Assembly (NCBI RefSeq): GCF_000336575.1
Contig: NZ_AOPO01000013.1
Span: forward strand, 1-64,000
Origin: Vreelandella titanicae BH1
GTDB taxonomy: Bacteria > Pseudomonadota > Gammaproteobacteria > Pseudomonadales > Halomonadaceae
DNA length: 64,000 bases
Reading direction: 5' to 3'
Positions 1 to 8,907 of this stretch are shown here, piece after piece. The notes under the pieces are model-generated. The model did no database searches. It was not told the DNA's origin and saw only the letters and a program-made list of their open reading frames with translations. The number at the start of each line of letters is the position of its first letter. Positions within the stretch are counted from its first letter, which is position 1. Made by a program: the position numbers and the translations under genes.

Positions 1-39
1 CGATAGGGTCGCCCTTTTTGCAGCGGTTACGCGAGCGTC

Positions 40-522
40 TTAGTGCTCAACGCCGCCTTCGCCGTGCACGTGGCCGTGCTCAACTTCTTCAGCACTTGCT
101 TCACGTACTTCAGCGATCTCAACATCAAAGTTGAGCTGCTGGCCGGCCAGCGGGTGGTTGCCATCGACAACGACCGTATCGCCTTCGACTTTCTTAACGG
201 TCACCATCAGAGGGCCGCCTTGAGTCTGGGCTTGGAACTGCATACCCGGCTCAATGCTTTCAACGCCTTGGAACGCATCGCGGGGTACTTCTTGCATCAG
301 CTGCTCTTGCAGCTCGCCATAACCCTCTTCAGGGGATACGGCAACGTTCAGCTTCTCGCCTGCTGCACGACCTTCCAGCTCTTTTTCAAGACCCGGAATA
401 ATGTTACCAGCGCCGTGGAGGTAGGTAAGCGGCTCACGGCCTTCGGAACTGTCTAGCACTTCACCTGCATCGTTGGTCAGGGTGTAGTGAAACGCGACAA
501 CCGAGTTTTGCGCAATTTGCAT
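40..522 (-). CDS. slyD: SlyD-like FKBP-type peptidyl-prolyl cis-trans isomerase
   Basis: Predicted cytoplasmic prolyl isomerase and chaperone of 160 residues. The FKBP core (residues about 4-70 and 125-150) is interrupted by the insert-in-flap chaperone domain (about 71-125), the SlyD/FkpB arrangement. The FKBP signature GAGNIIPGLEKEL lies near residues 37-49. The C-terminal tail is short and only mildly His-rich (EHGHVHGEGG), whereas E. coli SlyD has a long metal-binding tail, so nickel delivery is doubtful. I chose the ATG at 522 because AGG lies 8-9 nt upstream; an in-frame ATG at 546 has no such site and precedes the normal family start. Monocistronic as far as visible. Family call is sure; the SlyD versus FkpB choice is less so. 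Confidence 0.9.
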   Translation of the reverse strand: MQIAQNSVVAFHYTLTNDAGEVLDSSEGREPLTYLHGAGNIIPGLEKELEGRAAGEKLNVAVSPEEGYGELQEQLMQEVPRDAFQGVESIEPGMQFQAQTQGGPLMVTVKKVEGDTVVVDGNHPLAGQQLNFDVEIAEVREASAEEVEHGHVHGEGGVEH

Positions 523-698
523 GGAATAACCTTTCGGTGAGTGCATGTCCCAATATGGTAACGCGTGTGCGCCGGCTTGTCAGGGGGTAGCGACGCTTTT
601 TCCTACTCACCACTTTCGGCGGTATTGCGCGTCAGGGTGACCAGGGATACCCTACAACCATCATTTTTTCCTTTGCCCTATCACTTTTGGAGCATGTA

Positions 699-980
699 AT
701 GACGATCTTGATTATTTGGCTTATAGCTTTTTGCCTGATTGCTTATTTTGTCTATCAGCGCTGGAATAGCGGCGTTAGCGAGGGGTTAGATAAGGTGTTG
801 CCCGGTTTTTTGAAAAGCCATGGCGACAATCGCTATCTATGGGTGATTACGCTGGCAGTGTTGGGGGCCACCACCCTGGTGCAGCCGGTTGAAATGCTGC
901 TGGTCGTCATCCTGCTTGCCCTGATTGGCTGGGCAATCATGGCGCTGGCTAAATGGGCTGGGAATAAAACCCATCACTAA
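699..980 (+). CDS. Small inner-membrane protein of unknown function
   Basis: A 93-residue protein with three likely transmembrane segments (residues about 2-20, 46-63 and 65-85) and a short basic C-terminus (GNKTHH). I do not recognise a named family. The start at ATG 699 is preceded by GGAG 7-8 nt upstream; a TTG at 687 would add four residues but overlaps that ribosome-binding site. It is followed immediately by a strong bidirectional terminator, so it is probably transcribed alone. Function unknown. Confidence 0.75.
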   Translation: MTILIIWLIAFCLIAYFVYQRWNSGVSEGLDKVLPGFLKSHGDNRYLWVITLAVLGATTLVQPVEMLLVVILLALIGWAIMALAKWAGNKTHH

Positions 981-1000
981 GCTGTTCGCGATAAAATAAA

Positions 1001-1036
1001 AAGCCCGGTCCTCTCATTTGATGGCCGGGCTTTTTT
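1001..1036. terminator. Bidirectional intrinsic terminator
   Basis: Inverted repeat AAGCCCGG ... CCGGGCTT (1001-1008 and 1025-1032) with an A-run on the left and a T-run on the right. It serves the small membrane-protein gene on the plus strand and the lipoprotein gene that converges from the right. Confidence 0.8.
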
Positions 1037-1066
1037 GATACTTAAGCGCTAGATTAACGCTCTCGA

Positions 1067-1537
1067 TTAATAGGGGGCCACGCTCATGTTGGCGCCATTG
1101 CCAATCAAACGCACACGCTGGCCGGCTTGGAACTGGCGATCCGCACGCTGAACGACAACCACGTCGGTACCGTCATCGCGACGAATTTCCATCTCCAGCG
1201 CATTAACGCGGTTAGTCGCATCTTCAGCGGCCGTACCTGCCACAGCGCCGCCCAGGGCGCCTGCCACAGTCGCCAACTGACGACCAGAGCCACCGCCGAC
1301 TTGGCTACCCAGAAGACCGCCGATAACCGCGCCACCGCCGCTACCTAAAAGGCCGCCGGCACGGCTTTCCGCTTGGATCTGCACCGGGCGAACCGCCACG
1401 ATAGTGCCGTAAGTAACACTTTGACCGGTTTTGGCTTGGCTGCCGCGATAGACATCACCAGAGTAGCCAGACGTATTGGCACAGCCTGCCAGCGTGAGAA
1501 TGCTCAGTGCTACAACAGGTAGAAGAAGACGTTTCAT
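1067..1537 (-). CDS. Glycine-zipper outer-membrane lipoprotein (SlyB/PcpL-like)
   Basis: A 156-residue predicted lipoprotein. The signal peptide ends in a lipobox LTLAGC with the acylated Cys at about residue 19. A glycine-zipper 2TM segment follows (GGLLGSGGGAVIGGLLGSQ, roughly residues 64-82, then GALGGAVAG), then a charged C-terminal domain. This is the architecture of the SlyB/17 kDa surface antigen family, which stabilises the outer membrane under PhoPQ-type stress in enterics. I chose ATG 1537 because GGAGG lies 7 nt upstream and the signal peptide starts there; the longer frame to 1603 would put 22 unlikely residues ahead of it. Whether it is slyB itself is uncertain. Confidence 0.85.
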   Translation of the reverse strand: MKRLLLPVVALSILTLAGCANTSGYSGDVYRGSQAKTGQSVTYGTIVAVRPVQIQAESRAGGLLGSGGGAVIGGLLGSQVGGGSGRQLATVAGALGGAVAGTAAEDATNRVNALEMEIRRDDGTDVVVVQRADRQFQAGQRVRLIGNGANMSVAPY

Positions 1538-1790
1538 TAAAACCTCCAGAGTGTCTATTTTTATAGCTGTCATCCATTGGCCTGTTATCCATATAGCGCT
1601 CATAACTGGGCAGGCACAGAGTAGATGCAGTTATAGAACAGTGTTCGTTAAAGATAGCCGATGCTAACGGCTTTGACCAGCGTTCATGAAAAAAGATCAA
1701 AGTTGGTAGAGCAGTCGCCAAAAAAAGCTTAACCAAGAGTTTAACAGCGTATTAAGAAAACAGTGTGCAAATACGTATAACCAAGCAAAA

Positions 1791-1819
1791 ACAGGAGACC
1801 CGAAGGCCTCCTGTTGCAG
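1791..1819 (-). terminator. Terminator of aceA
   Basis: ACAGGAG (1791-1797) pairs with CTCCTGT (1808-1814); read on the minus strand the hairpin is followed by TTTTTG. It lies about 40 nt past the aceA stop codon. Confidence 0.7.
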
Positions 1820-1855
1820 GGGGACATAGTGAACTATGGTGTTGAAACCTGCTAA

Positions 1856-3454
1856 TTAGCCAAACTGGTTCATGGTGTTGTCTTTGCCACCGGCTTTGAG
1901 CGCGGCATCGCCGTGGAAGAACTCTTTATGGTCATCACCGATATTGGAGCCTGCCATATCCTGGTGGCGAACGGTTGCAATCCCTTGGCGAATTTCCTGA
2001 CGCTGTACGCCTTTCACGTAAGCCAGCATCCCTTCATCGCCGAAGTAGCCTTTCGCTAAGTTGTCGGTGGACAGGGCAGCCGTGTGGTAAGTTGGCAGCG
2101 TGATCAGGTGGTGGAAGATGCCCGCTTCGCGAGACGAGTCGCGCTGGAAATTGCGTGTCCACTCATCGGCCAGCTGGCCAAGCTCGGTATCGTCGTACTC
2201 TGCGCTCATCAGCTTGTCACGCTGGTAAGCGGAAACGTCTTTACCCTCTTCCTGCCATGCATCGAACACCTGCTGGCGGAAGTTGAGCGTCCAGTTGAAC
2301 GACGGAGAGTTGTTATAGACCAGTTTGGCATCCGGCACGACCTGGCGAATGCGGTTGACCATGCTGGCGATCTGGCCAACGTGGGGCTTCTCGGTTTCGA
2401 TCCACAGTAGGTCGGCGCCGTTTTGCAAGCTGGTGATGCAGTCCAGTATAACGCGGTCTTCGCCGGTGCCGGGTTTAAACTGGTAGAGGCCCGAAGCGAG
2501 GCGCTTGGGTTTAACCAGTTTGCCGTTCTGCTTGATGACCACATCGCCGTTGTTGATATCGGCGGCGTTTTCAATCACATCGCCGTCCAAAAAGCTGTTG
2601 TACTGGTCGCCGAGATCGCCTGGCTCGTTGGTAACGGCAATTTTTTGCGTCAAACCTGCGCCGAGTGAGTCGGTACGCGCGACGATAACGCCATCTTCAA
2701 TGCCGAGTTCCAAAAAGGCGTAACGCACGGCGTTGATTTTGGCCAGGAAGTCCTCGTGGGGCACAGTAACTTTACCGTCCTGGTGACCACACTGCTTCTC
2801 ATCAGAGACCTGGTTTTCCAACTGGATGCAGCAGGCGCCCGCTTGAATAAACTTCTTGGCTAACAGGTAGGTGGCTTCTGCATTACCAAAGCCAGCGTCG
2901 ATATCAGCAATAATCGGTACGATATGAGTTTCGTAGTTATCGATTTTACCGATCAGTTCCTGCTCTTTTGATTTGTCGCCAGCCTCTTTGGCTTCATCAA
3001 GGGCGCGGAACAAGTGGTTAAGCTCCCAGGCATCGGCTTGTTTTAGAAAGGTATAGAGCTCTTCGATCAGGTTCGCGACGGAGGTTTTTTCGTGCATCGA
3101 CTGGTCGGGCAGCGGGCCGAACTCGGAGCGTAGCGCGGCAACCATCCAGCCGGAAAGGTAGAGGTAGCTACGTTTGGTGGTGCCAAAGTGCTTCTTGATC
3201 GAGATTAGCTTCTGTTGACCAATGAAGCCGTGCCAGCAACCTAGCGACTGGGTGTACTGGGCGGTATCGGCATCATAGGCGGCCATATCTTCGCGCATGA
3301 TCTTGGCGGTGTAACGCGCAATATCCAGGCCAGTGTGAAAGCGGTTCTGTGCACGCATGCGAGCGGCATACTCAGGTTTGATGGTTTCCCACTTGCCGCC
3401 TTGAGCCTCGCGTAGTTGGGCCATGGCTTTGATATCGTCGAGCAGTCCTGTCAT
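1856..3454 (-). CDS. aceA: Isocitrate lyase
   Basis: Cleaves isocitrate to glyoxylate and succinate, the first step of the glyoxylate shunt, needed for growth on acetate and fatty acids. The 532-residue protein belongs to the longer isocitrate lyase subfamily found in Pseudomonas and Halomonas (E. coli AceA is about 434). The catalytic Cys sits in the motif KQCGH at about residue 222. The substrate-binding region DIDAGFGNAEATY is intact. I chose ATG 3454 with GAGG about 8 nt upstream; the in-frame ATG at 3490 has no ribosome-binding site. aceB/glcB is not in the window. The competing enzyme, isocitrate dehydrogenase, is encoded 7 kb away at 10159. Confidence 0.96.
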   Translation of the reverse strand: MTGLLDDIKAMAQLREAQGGKWETIKPEYAARMRAQNRFHTGLDIARYTAKIMREDMAAYDADTAQYTQSLGCWHGFIGQQKLISIKKHFGTTKRSYLYLSGWMVAALRSEFGPLPDQSMHEKTSVANLIEELYTFLKQADAWELNHLFRALDEAKEAGDKSKEQELIGKIDNYETHIVPIIADIDAGFGNAEATYLLAKKFIQAGACCIQLENQVSDEKQCGHQDGKVTVPHEDFLAKINAVRYAFLELGIEDGVIVARTDSLGAGLTQKIAVTNEPGDLGDQYNSFLDGDVIENAADINNGDVVIKQNGKLVKPKRLASGLYQFKPGTGEDRVILDCITSLQNGADLLWIETEKPHVGQIASMVNRIRQVVPDAKLVYNNSPSFNWTLNFRQQVFDAWQEEGKDVSAYQRDKLMSAEYDDTELGQLADEWTRNFQRDSSREAGIFHHLITLPTYHTAALSTDNLAKGYFGDEGMLAYVKGVQRQEIRQGIATVRHQDMAGSNIGDDHKEFFHGDAALKAGGKDNTMNQFG

Positions 3455-3812
3455 GAGCTTATCCTCTTCGGGCTGGATAGTGTTTCGCAAATCAGCTTTT
3501 GCTTATGCTGCACCTGCGAAGTTGTATTTAGCATTATTGATTTTCGTGATTGTGTCTCTAGGTCAATCGTCTCTCATGCAAACGTCTTGAAAGCTGGAAG
3601 CAGTAACGCTAGAGACCTCAGCTACAGCGTTGAGCTTGATGGATTGACCCAATCCGCTTAACGCTGCAATGCAATAACTATCCACGAGGATGGCGCCTTC
3701 AACAATTGACACTTGGGGGCAGAGGCCGTTGTAACCCGACGACAGGGAGGTAGAGGAAGGGAGGGTTTGTGTAGTCGTTTTTCGTCAAGATGGCGGCAAG
3801 AGCGCATAAAAA
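3455..3812. other. Gene-free stretch upstream of aceA
   Basis: About 360 bp between the aceA start and the terminator of the GNAT gene. It presumably carries the aceA promoter and any carbon-source control site, but I see no convincing -35/-10 pair or long palindrome. The short open frames here (for example 3416-3661 and 3713-3925) have no ribosome-binding site or recognisable protein. Confidence 0.4.
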
Positions 3813-3832
3813 AGCACTGCCGAGGCAGTGCT
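3808..3832 (-). terminator. Terminator of the roxA-GNAT operon
   Basis: AGCACTGC (3813-3820) and GCAGTGCT (3825-3832) form an 8-bp stem with loop CGAG. Read on the minus strand it is followed by TTTTTT, 22 nt after the GNAT stop codon. Confidence 0.8.
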
Positions 3833-3854
3833 AGAGATCCACCAAGAGGGCTTG

Positions 3855-4280
3855 TTAATCGAGCGAAAGCGTCATTTCTCGATGAGGGATGCCTGCATCC
3901 AGAAACTCATCGCCATGGGCGATAAAGCCTAGACGCTCATAGAACGCCAGTGCGTGTACCTGGGCACTCAGGGCCACTTGGGCGTGGCCCGCATGGCGTG
4001 CCGCTTCAATCGCGGCCTGCATCAGCAGTACACCAATACCGCTGCCACGGGCATTAGCGAGTACGGCGACGCGGCCTATATGCCCGTCGGGCAGCAGTCG
4101 TGCGGTGCCTACCGGCTGCTGATCAAGCATGGCGAGAAAGTGCTGGCACGCCGGATCCAGGCCATCCCACTCCTCATCCTGGGGCACGCTCTGTTCTTCA
4201 ATAAATACCTTGCGGCGGATCTCGCTGGCCGTTGGGCCCAGCGTTTCCCAACTGCCAGTGCTAATGTGGGTAATCGCCAT
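3855..4280 (-). CDS. GNAT family N-acetyltransferase
   Basis: A 141-residue single-domain acetyltransferase. The acetyl-CoA-binding motif is GRVAVLANARGSGIGVLL (around residues 68-85) and the C-terminal FYERLGF motif near 111-117 is typical of GNATs. The N-terminal EIRRKVFIEEQSVPQDEEWD matches the YjcF/ElaA-like branch. The substrate is unknown. Its ATG overlaps the roxA stop codon by one base (TAATG), so the two are translationally coupled. The same GNAT-roxA-purB order is, from memory, found in Pseudomonas, which hints at a link with ribosome or protein modification, but that is inference. Confidence 0.88.
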   Translation of the reverse strand: MAITHISTGSWETLGPTASEIRRKVFIEEQSVPQDEEWDGLDPACQHFLAMLDQQPVGTARLLPDGHIGRVAVLANARGSGIGVLLMQAAIEAARHAGHAQVALSAQVHALAFYERLGFIAHGDEFLDAGIPHREMTLSLD

Positions 4281-5470
4281 TAATACTCCTCGTCGTCATC
4301 ACCTTCATCACTCATAAAGCCGAGGCTGCCGGTATTGACCAACTGGGTGATGAGCGCAGTTGCGCCGTCAAGCTCAAGGTCTTCGGCGTAGAGAGGGGTG
4401 GTGTCGGCTAGGCGTTTGGCTAATTCAGTTGAACAGGCGTGGCCGTCACCATCCACAAATAGCGTGGTACCGCTGGCATCGCGACGCCAGGCAAAGCGTG
4501 AGCCAGGCATATGGTAGAGCGGCTCCCCCTCTTGTAGTTGAGCAACAAGCGCCTCTTCGTCCAACGGTGTTTCAAGCGGTACCACTTGATCGACATATTT
4601 TGGCTGAGTCATCACCCGGCCAAACCACTGGGCAATCTGAGTAGGGTTATCCAGCGTCGACATAATCAGCTGACGCATACGCTCAACGGCTGCGTCGTCC
4701 AGTTCACCGACCTGCTGAGCAGGCGCCATGCCCGCATCGCTGTAACGCTGAGAGGCAGGCAACTGCTCGCCCAAATAGTCGGCGTAGGAGGTGATCGCCT
4801 CATCGGCCGAAGGAGCGCGAAAGCCAACTGAAATGGTCATGCAATCATCGCTCTGGCTAACGCCGTGATGCGCCCAGCCGGGAGGGAGATAAAGCATGTC
4901 GCCGGGGTCAAGCACCCAGTCGGAGTCGGGCTCTACGGTGAATTCTTTCAGGATGCGGAGATCGATACCTTGGATGATCGGCGCATCTTCCGTGAGCTTG
5001 CCGCCCAGCTGCCAGCGGCGGTGGCCGCTGGCCTGGAGTAAAAAGACATCGTACTGATCGATGTGCGCACCCACATTTCCGCCAGGAGGTGCGTAGCTGA
5101 TCATCACGTCATCGAGCCGCCAACGAGGTAGGAAGTCAAACTCATTCATTAGCGCAGCCACCGATGGAACATAGTGGTCAACCGCTTGCACCAGAAGGCT
5201 CCAGTTTTTTTCCGGGAGCCGTTCAAAAGTGGCTTCATCGAAGGGGCCGTGGGAGACCTGCCAAGGGCCATCCGGGCCCTCCTCTTCAACCAAACGCGCC
5301 TCTACGCCAGGCTCGCAGGCGAGTCCGGCCAGCTCATCGGCTTCAATCGGGCTGATGAAGTCGGGCATGGCGCCACGAATCAGCAGCGGCTTTTGCTGCC
5401 AATAATTGGCCAGAAAGTCTGCGGCGGTAAGATCGCCCAGCAGTGTTAGCGGCTTATCGTGATGGTTCAT
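4280..5470 (-). CDS. roxA: Ribosomal protein uL16 arginine 3-hydroxylase (JmjC-type cupin)
   Basis: An Fe(II)/2-oxoglutarate oxygenase that hydroxylates an arginine of ribosomal protein L16 (YcfD/RoxA family). The N-terminal part (KPLLIRGAMPDFISPIEADE, WQVSHGPFDEATFE, NWSLLVQAVDHY) follows E. coli RoxA closely. The iron-binding HxD motif is in GAHIDQYDVF, and the distal His is in the GWAHHGVS region. The C-terminal half carries the dimerisation and winged-helix parts. I chose ATG 5470 (396 residues) with AGGA 9 nt upstream; the ATG at 5509 lies in a repeat-containing leader. Coupled to the GNAT gene downstream. Confidence 0.92.
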   Translation of the reverse strand: MNHHDKPLTLLGDLTAADFLANYWQQKPLLIRGAMPDFISPIEADELAGLACEPGVEARLVEEEGPDGPWQVSHGPFDEATFERLPEKNWSLLVQAVDHYVPSVAALMNEFDFLPRWRLDDVMISYAPPGGNVGAHIDQYDVFLLQASGHRRWQLGGKLTEDAPIIQGIDLRILKEFTVEPDSDWVLDPGDMLYLPPGWAHHGVSQSDDCMTISVGFRAPSADEAITSYADYLGEQLPASQRYSDAGMAPAQQVGELDDAAVERMRQLIMSTLDNPTQIAQWFGRVMTQPKYVDQVVPLETPLDEEALVAQLQEGEPLYHMPGSRFAWRRDASGTTLFVDGDGHACSTELAKRLADTTPLYAEDLELDGATALITQLVNTGSLGFMSDEGDDDEEY

Positions 5471-5500
5471 GGCGTGTCCTGGTGTAGTGGTCGCAGTAAC

Positions 5501-5528
5501 GTTGGTCACAGCAAGTTGGTCACAACAA
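5501..5528. repeat. 14-bp imperfect tandem duplication upstream of roxA
   Basis: GTTGGTCACAGCAA (5501-5514) is followed directly by GTTGGTCACAACAA (5515-5528), one mismatch. It lies between purB and roxA. Confidence 0.8.
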
Positions 5529-5533
5529 ATGGG

Positions 5534-6919
5534 TTACAGAGAGTTTAACTGATGTGTCAGTGCTTCGGCTTGCGCCTGGGCATTACCAATATAGTTGGCC
5601 GGTGAGAGCGCCTTCAATTCGGTTTTGACCTCGCTGGGCAGTTCAAGGGTATCAATAAACGCCGCAAAGCCTGCTTGGTCAATACGTTTGCCGCGAGTCA
5701 GTTGCTTGAGTTTTTCATAGGGCTTCTCAATACCGTAGCGGCGCATCACCGTTTGAATCGGCTCGGCGAGCACTTCCCAACTGTTATCCAGATCAGCGTC
5801 TAAACGCTCAGGGTTGGCTTCCAGCTTGCTGATGCCTTTGAGGCTGGCGTGGTAAGCAATCAACCCATATGCCAGGCCCACGCCAAGGTTACGCAGCACG
5901 GTGGAGTCAGTCAGGTCGCGCTGCCAGCGGGAGATTGGCAGCTTTTGCGCAAGGTGGCTAAGCACAGCGTTGGCCAGGCCCAGGTTGCCCTCGGAGTTTT
6001 CAAAATCAATCGGGTTGACTTTATGTGGCATGGTCGAGGAGCCAATTTCGCCCTCAACCGTGCGCTGCTTAAAGTAGCCCAGTGAGATATAGCCCCAAAC
6101 GTCGCGATCGAAGTCGATCAGGATCGTATTGAAGCGGCAAATGGCGTCAAACAGTTCGGCGATATAGTCGTGGGGCTCGATCTGGGTAGTGTAAGGGTTA
6201 AAAGTCAGCCCTAAGCCTTCCACAAAGGTGCGGGCATTGGCTTCCCAATCGATCTCCGGATAGGTGGTCAGGTGGGCGTTATAGTTGCCCACAGCGCCAT
6301 TGATTTTGCCGAGTACTTCCACCGCTTCGATCTGCTTCAGCTGGCGCTTAAGGCGGTACGCCACGTTGGCCATCTCTTTGCCCAGCGTGGTCGGGGTGGC
6401 GGTTTGACCGTGAGTACGCGACAGCATCGGCTGGGCGGCGTGGGCAATGGCTAGCTTGGCAATGTCATCGGCAACCTCGTGCATGGTGGGCAGCATGGCG
6501 TTCAGGCCGTCGCTGAGCATTACGCCGTAAGAGAGGTTGTTGATATCTTCGCTGGTGCAGGCAAAGTGAATAAATTCGGTGACCGCATGCAGCTCGGTTT
6601 GGCCTGCAATCTTCTCTTTTAGGAAGTACTCAACCGCTTTGACGTCGTGATTGGTGGTGCGCTCGATCTCTTTGATGCGTTCGGCATCCGCGATAGAAAA
6701 CTCACGAATCAATTGCTCAAGGAACGCGGTAGCTTCAGCAGATAAGCGCGGTACCTCGGTAATCTGAGCATGCTCAGCCAGGCGCTGTAGCCAGCGAACC
6801 TCCACAATCACACGGGCGCGAATAAGGCCGAATTCACTGAAGTGTTCGCGCAGGGCGGCGGCTTTAGAGGCGTAGCGGCCGTCGACGGGGGAGAGGGCGG
6901 TCAAAGCGGAGAGTTGCAT
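5534..6919 (-). CDS. purB: Adenylosuccinate lyase
   Basis: Catalyses two purine steps: fumarate release from SAICAR and from adenylosuccinate. At 461 residues it is close to E. coli PurB (456) and nearly collinear with it: LSPVDGRYASKAAALR at the N-terminus, FACTSEDINNLSYG, the fumarase-superfamily signature SSTMPHKVNPIDFENSEGN near residue 294, and the C-terminal EKPYEKLKQLTRGKR. The flexible signature loop serine is present. It lies between hflD and roxA in an order also seen in enterics, where phoPQ is inserted between purB and roxA; phoPQ is absent here. Confidence 0.97.
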   Translation of the reverse strand: MQLSALTALSPVDGRYASKAAALREHFSEFGLIRARVIVEVRWLQRLAEHAQITEVPRLSAEATAFLEQLIREFSIADAERIKEIERTTNHDVKAVEYFLKEKIAGQTELHAVTEFIHFACTSEDINNLSYGVMLSDGLNAMLPTMHEVADDIAKLAIAHAAQPMLSRTHGQTATPTTLGKEMANVAYRLKRQLKQIEAVEVLGKINGAVGNYNAHLTTYPEIDWEANARTFVEGLGLTFNPYTTQIEPHDYIAELFDAICRFNTILIDFDRDVWGYISLGYFKQRTVEGEIGSSTMPHKVNPIDFENSEGNLGLANAVLSHLAQKLPISRWQRDLTDSTVLRNLGVGLAYGLIAYHASLKGISKLEANPERLDADLDNSWEVLAEPIQTVMRRYGIEKPYEKLKQLTRGKRIDQAGFAAFIDTLELPSEVKTELKALSPANYIGNAQAQAEALTHQLNSL

Positions 6920-7002
6920 GGCATCGTTTCCAGGAGGTTCGAAAGAAAATTAGTCGAGAGCAAGTTAATTGAAAAGACGTCGATCGAGAACAGAGTAGCC
7001 GT

Positions 7003-7641
7003 CTAGTCGAGGCTATCCAGTGCCCGGCGTAGCGCTTTACGCTGGAATACCAGTTTCCAGCGGCGCCCGCCTTGCTGGTGCCACAATAATCCAAAGCGAA
7101 TCCCCGCCATTAAGCAAGCGCGTACACGCTCAGGCATCATGCGGCTCTGCAGCAGTGATGGATCCCCTTGCACCACAATGCGGGTTTTAAAGGTGGATAT
7201 CGTCTCTTGGTACGCTTCCCCAAGACTGGCCACCACGTTTTCATGGGTAGTGCCAAAGTGCTCGGCTTGACCCTGAATGCGGGTTAATTTTTGGCCCAGT
7301 GAATCCATCATGTCGTTATTGGTACGCAGCTTATTCATTAGCATCAGCAGCGAAAAACCGTAGCGCAACACCACCGGGTTCGCCTGCTTACGCCCCACCA
7401 GGGCTTCTAAGGTATCCAGGCCGCGGCGCAGATTATTGGGGTGCCCGCCATAAATCGCCTCGAAGCTTTCCGGGTTAGTATCCACAGTGGCCTCAATAAG
7501 CGTTTCCCAGGCGCGGGTGTCGACCTGCCCGGTGCGAGCCAGCTCATCGACCAGGCTGGCGGCTTGAAAGACGCCAGCAAGGGCAAGTGCTTGGCGGACT
7601 GCCGGAGAATCGGGGGCGCGATGAATCGGGGTAGGATTCAT
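7003..7641 (-). CDS. hflD: HflD-like high-frequency lysogenization protein
   Basis: A 212-residue, all-helical, membrane-associated protein. In E. coli HflD binds phage lambda CII and lowers lysogenization; its cellular role outside phage control is unclear. Supporting evidence is the position between mnmA and purB, identical to E. coli, and family-like segments (ALAGVFQAASLVDELARTG near the N-terminus, LRYGFSLLMLMNKL near the middle, a basic C-terminus). The ATG at 7641 overlaps the mnmA stop in an ATGA arrangement, so translation is coupled; the upstream extension to 7746 lies inside mnmA and is rejected. Confidence 0.9.
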   Translation of the reverse strand: MNPTPIHRAPDSPAVRQALALAGVFQAASLVDELARTGQVDTRAWETLIEATVDTNPESFEAIYGGHPNNLRRGLDTLEALVGRKQANPVVLRYGFSLLMLMNKLRTNNDMMDSLGQKLTRIQGQAEHFGTTHENVVASLGEAYQETISTFKTRIVVQGDPSLLQSRMMPERVRACLMAGIRFGLLWHQQGGRRWKLVFQRKALRRALDSLD

Positions 7642-8819
7642 GCAGCAGCCTCCGCGGCTTTCTTCCAGGTAGCGCGAATAACGCCGCCGCCCAAGCATAT
7701 GTCGCCATCGTAAAGCACCAACGACTGGCCAGGGGTGACCGCCCACTGCGGGTCGTCAAACGTGACCTCAACGCCACCGTCGGGCAGCGCGCGCATTTCA
7801 CAGCTGCAGTCGCTTTGCCGATAGCGCGTCTTGGCGGTAAAGCGCCCCTGCTGAACCGGCGGCTCACCCGCCACCCAATCCATGGCCTCTGTGACCAAGA
7901 TATCGGAGTAGAGCAACTGGTCATGCTTACCCTGCACCGCGATCAGTACATTGCGATCAAGATCTTTTGCCGCCACGTACCAGGGGTCTTCGGAGTAGTT
8001 GGCAAGCCCGCCAATGCCTAGACCCTGGCGCTGGCCCAGGGTGTAGTACATCAGCCCCATATGTTTGCCGATGACATCGCCATCCGGCGTTTCAATGGTA
8101 CCGGGCTGGGCGGGCAGGTACTGCTGGAGGAAATCGCGAAACCGGCGCTCGCCGATAAAGCAGATGCCGGTGGAGTCTTTTTTCTTAGCGGTGATCAAAT
8201 CGTGCTGTTCTGCAAGCGCGCGTACGGCGGGCTTTTCCAGCTCACCTACGGGAAACAGAGTACGGGCAATGGCGGCTTCTGGCACTGCATGCAGGAAGTA
8301 ACTTTGATCTTTATTGCTATCCAGGCCTTTCAGCAGGCGCGGGCGAACATCGCCATCGCCTTGGCTAACATGCCCTTTACGAACATAGTGCCCGGTGGCG
8401 ATTTTGTCGGCTCCGAGCATTTCAGCGTACTCAAGGAAGACCTTAAATTTGATCTCCCGGTTACACAGAATATCCGGGTTGGGCGTGCGGCCCGCTTTGT
8501 ATTCGGCTAAAAAGTGCTCGAATACATTATCCCAATACTCGGCGGCAAAGTTAGCGGTGTGCAGTTTAATGCCCAGTTTGGCGCAGACCGCCTCGGCGTC
8601 GGCGAGATCCTCTTTGGCCGTGCAATATTCGGTTCCGTCGTCTTCATCCCAGTTTTTCATAAACAGGCCTTCGACCTCATAGCCTTGTTGCATGAGGAGA
8701 AGGGCCGAAACGGACGAGTCGACGCCGCCGGACATACCGACAATCACTTTGCCATTAGCGGCTGTGGCGGATGACTCAGTGGTGGATGAGCCTGGCGTAG
8801 TTGGTTCAGTGGATGACAT
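7638..8819 (-). CDS. mnmA: tRNA-specific 2-thiouridylase
   Basis: Adds sulfur to U34 of tRNA-Lys, -Glu and -Gln with sulfur relayed from IscS via TusE. The 393-residue protein has the PP-loop ATP-binding motif GMSGGVDSSV near residue 28, the first catalytic Cys in ILCNREIKF, and the second in STGICFIGERRFRDF. The N-terminal 22 residues are an unusual Ser/Thr-rich extension (TEPTTPGSSTTESSAT). I chose ATG 8819 because GAGG lies 6 nt upstream; the ATG two codons earlier abuts that site. Last-base overlap with hflD. tRNA-Glu, one of its substrates, is encoded three times at 46 kb. Confidence 0.96.
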   Translation of the reverse strand: MSSTEPTTPGSSTTESSATAANGKVIVGMSGGVDSSVSALLLMQQGYEVEGLFMKNWDEDDGTEYCTAKEDLADAEAVCAKLGIKLHTANFAAEYWDNVFEHFLAEYKAGRTPNPDILCNREIKFKVFLEYAEMLGADKIATGHYVRKGHVSQGDGDVRPRLLKGLDSNKDQSYFLHAVPEAAIARTLFPVGELEKPAVRALAEQHDLITAKKKDSTGICFIGERRFRDFLQQYLPAQPGTIETPDGDVIGKHMGLMYYTLGQRQGLGIGGLANYSEDPWYVAAKDLDRNVLIAVQGKHDQLLYSDILVTEAMDWVAGEPPVQQGRFTAKTRYRQSDCSCEMRALPDGGVEVTFDDPQWAVTPGQSLVLYDGDICLGGGVIRATWKKAAEAAA

Positions 8820-8907
8820 GGGCATCCTCAGTTGAAGTAGGGTGCAAATAAGCAGTGTGCAGTTGGGCGAGGATTATACACGATGGGGGGTAATGGCTTC
8901 GAGTGCT

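Noticed and set aside
3713..3925. Plus-strand frame of 70 codons near the GNAT gene
   Set aside because: It runs through the terminator and the antisense of the GNAT gene; Arg/Gly-rich shadow translation.
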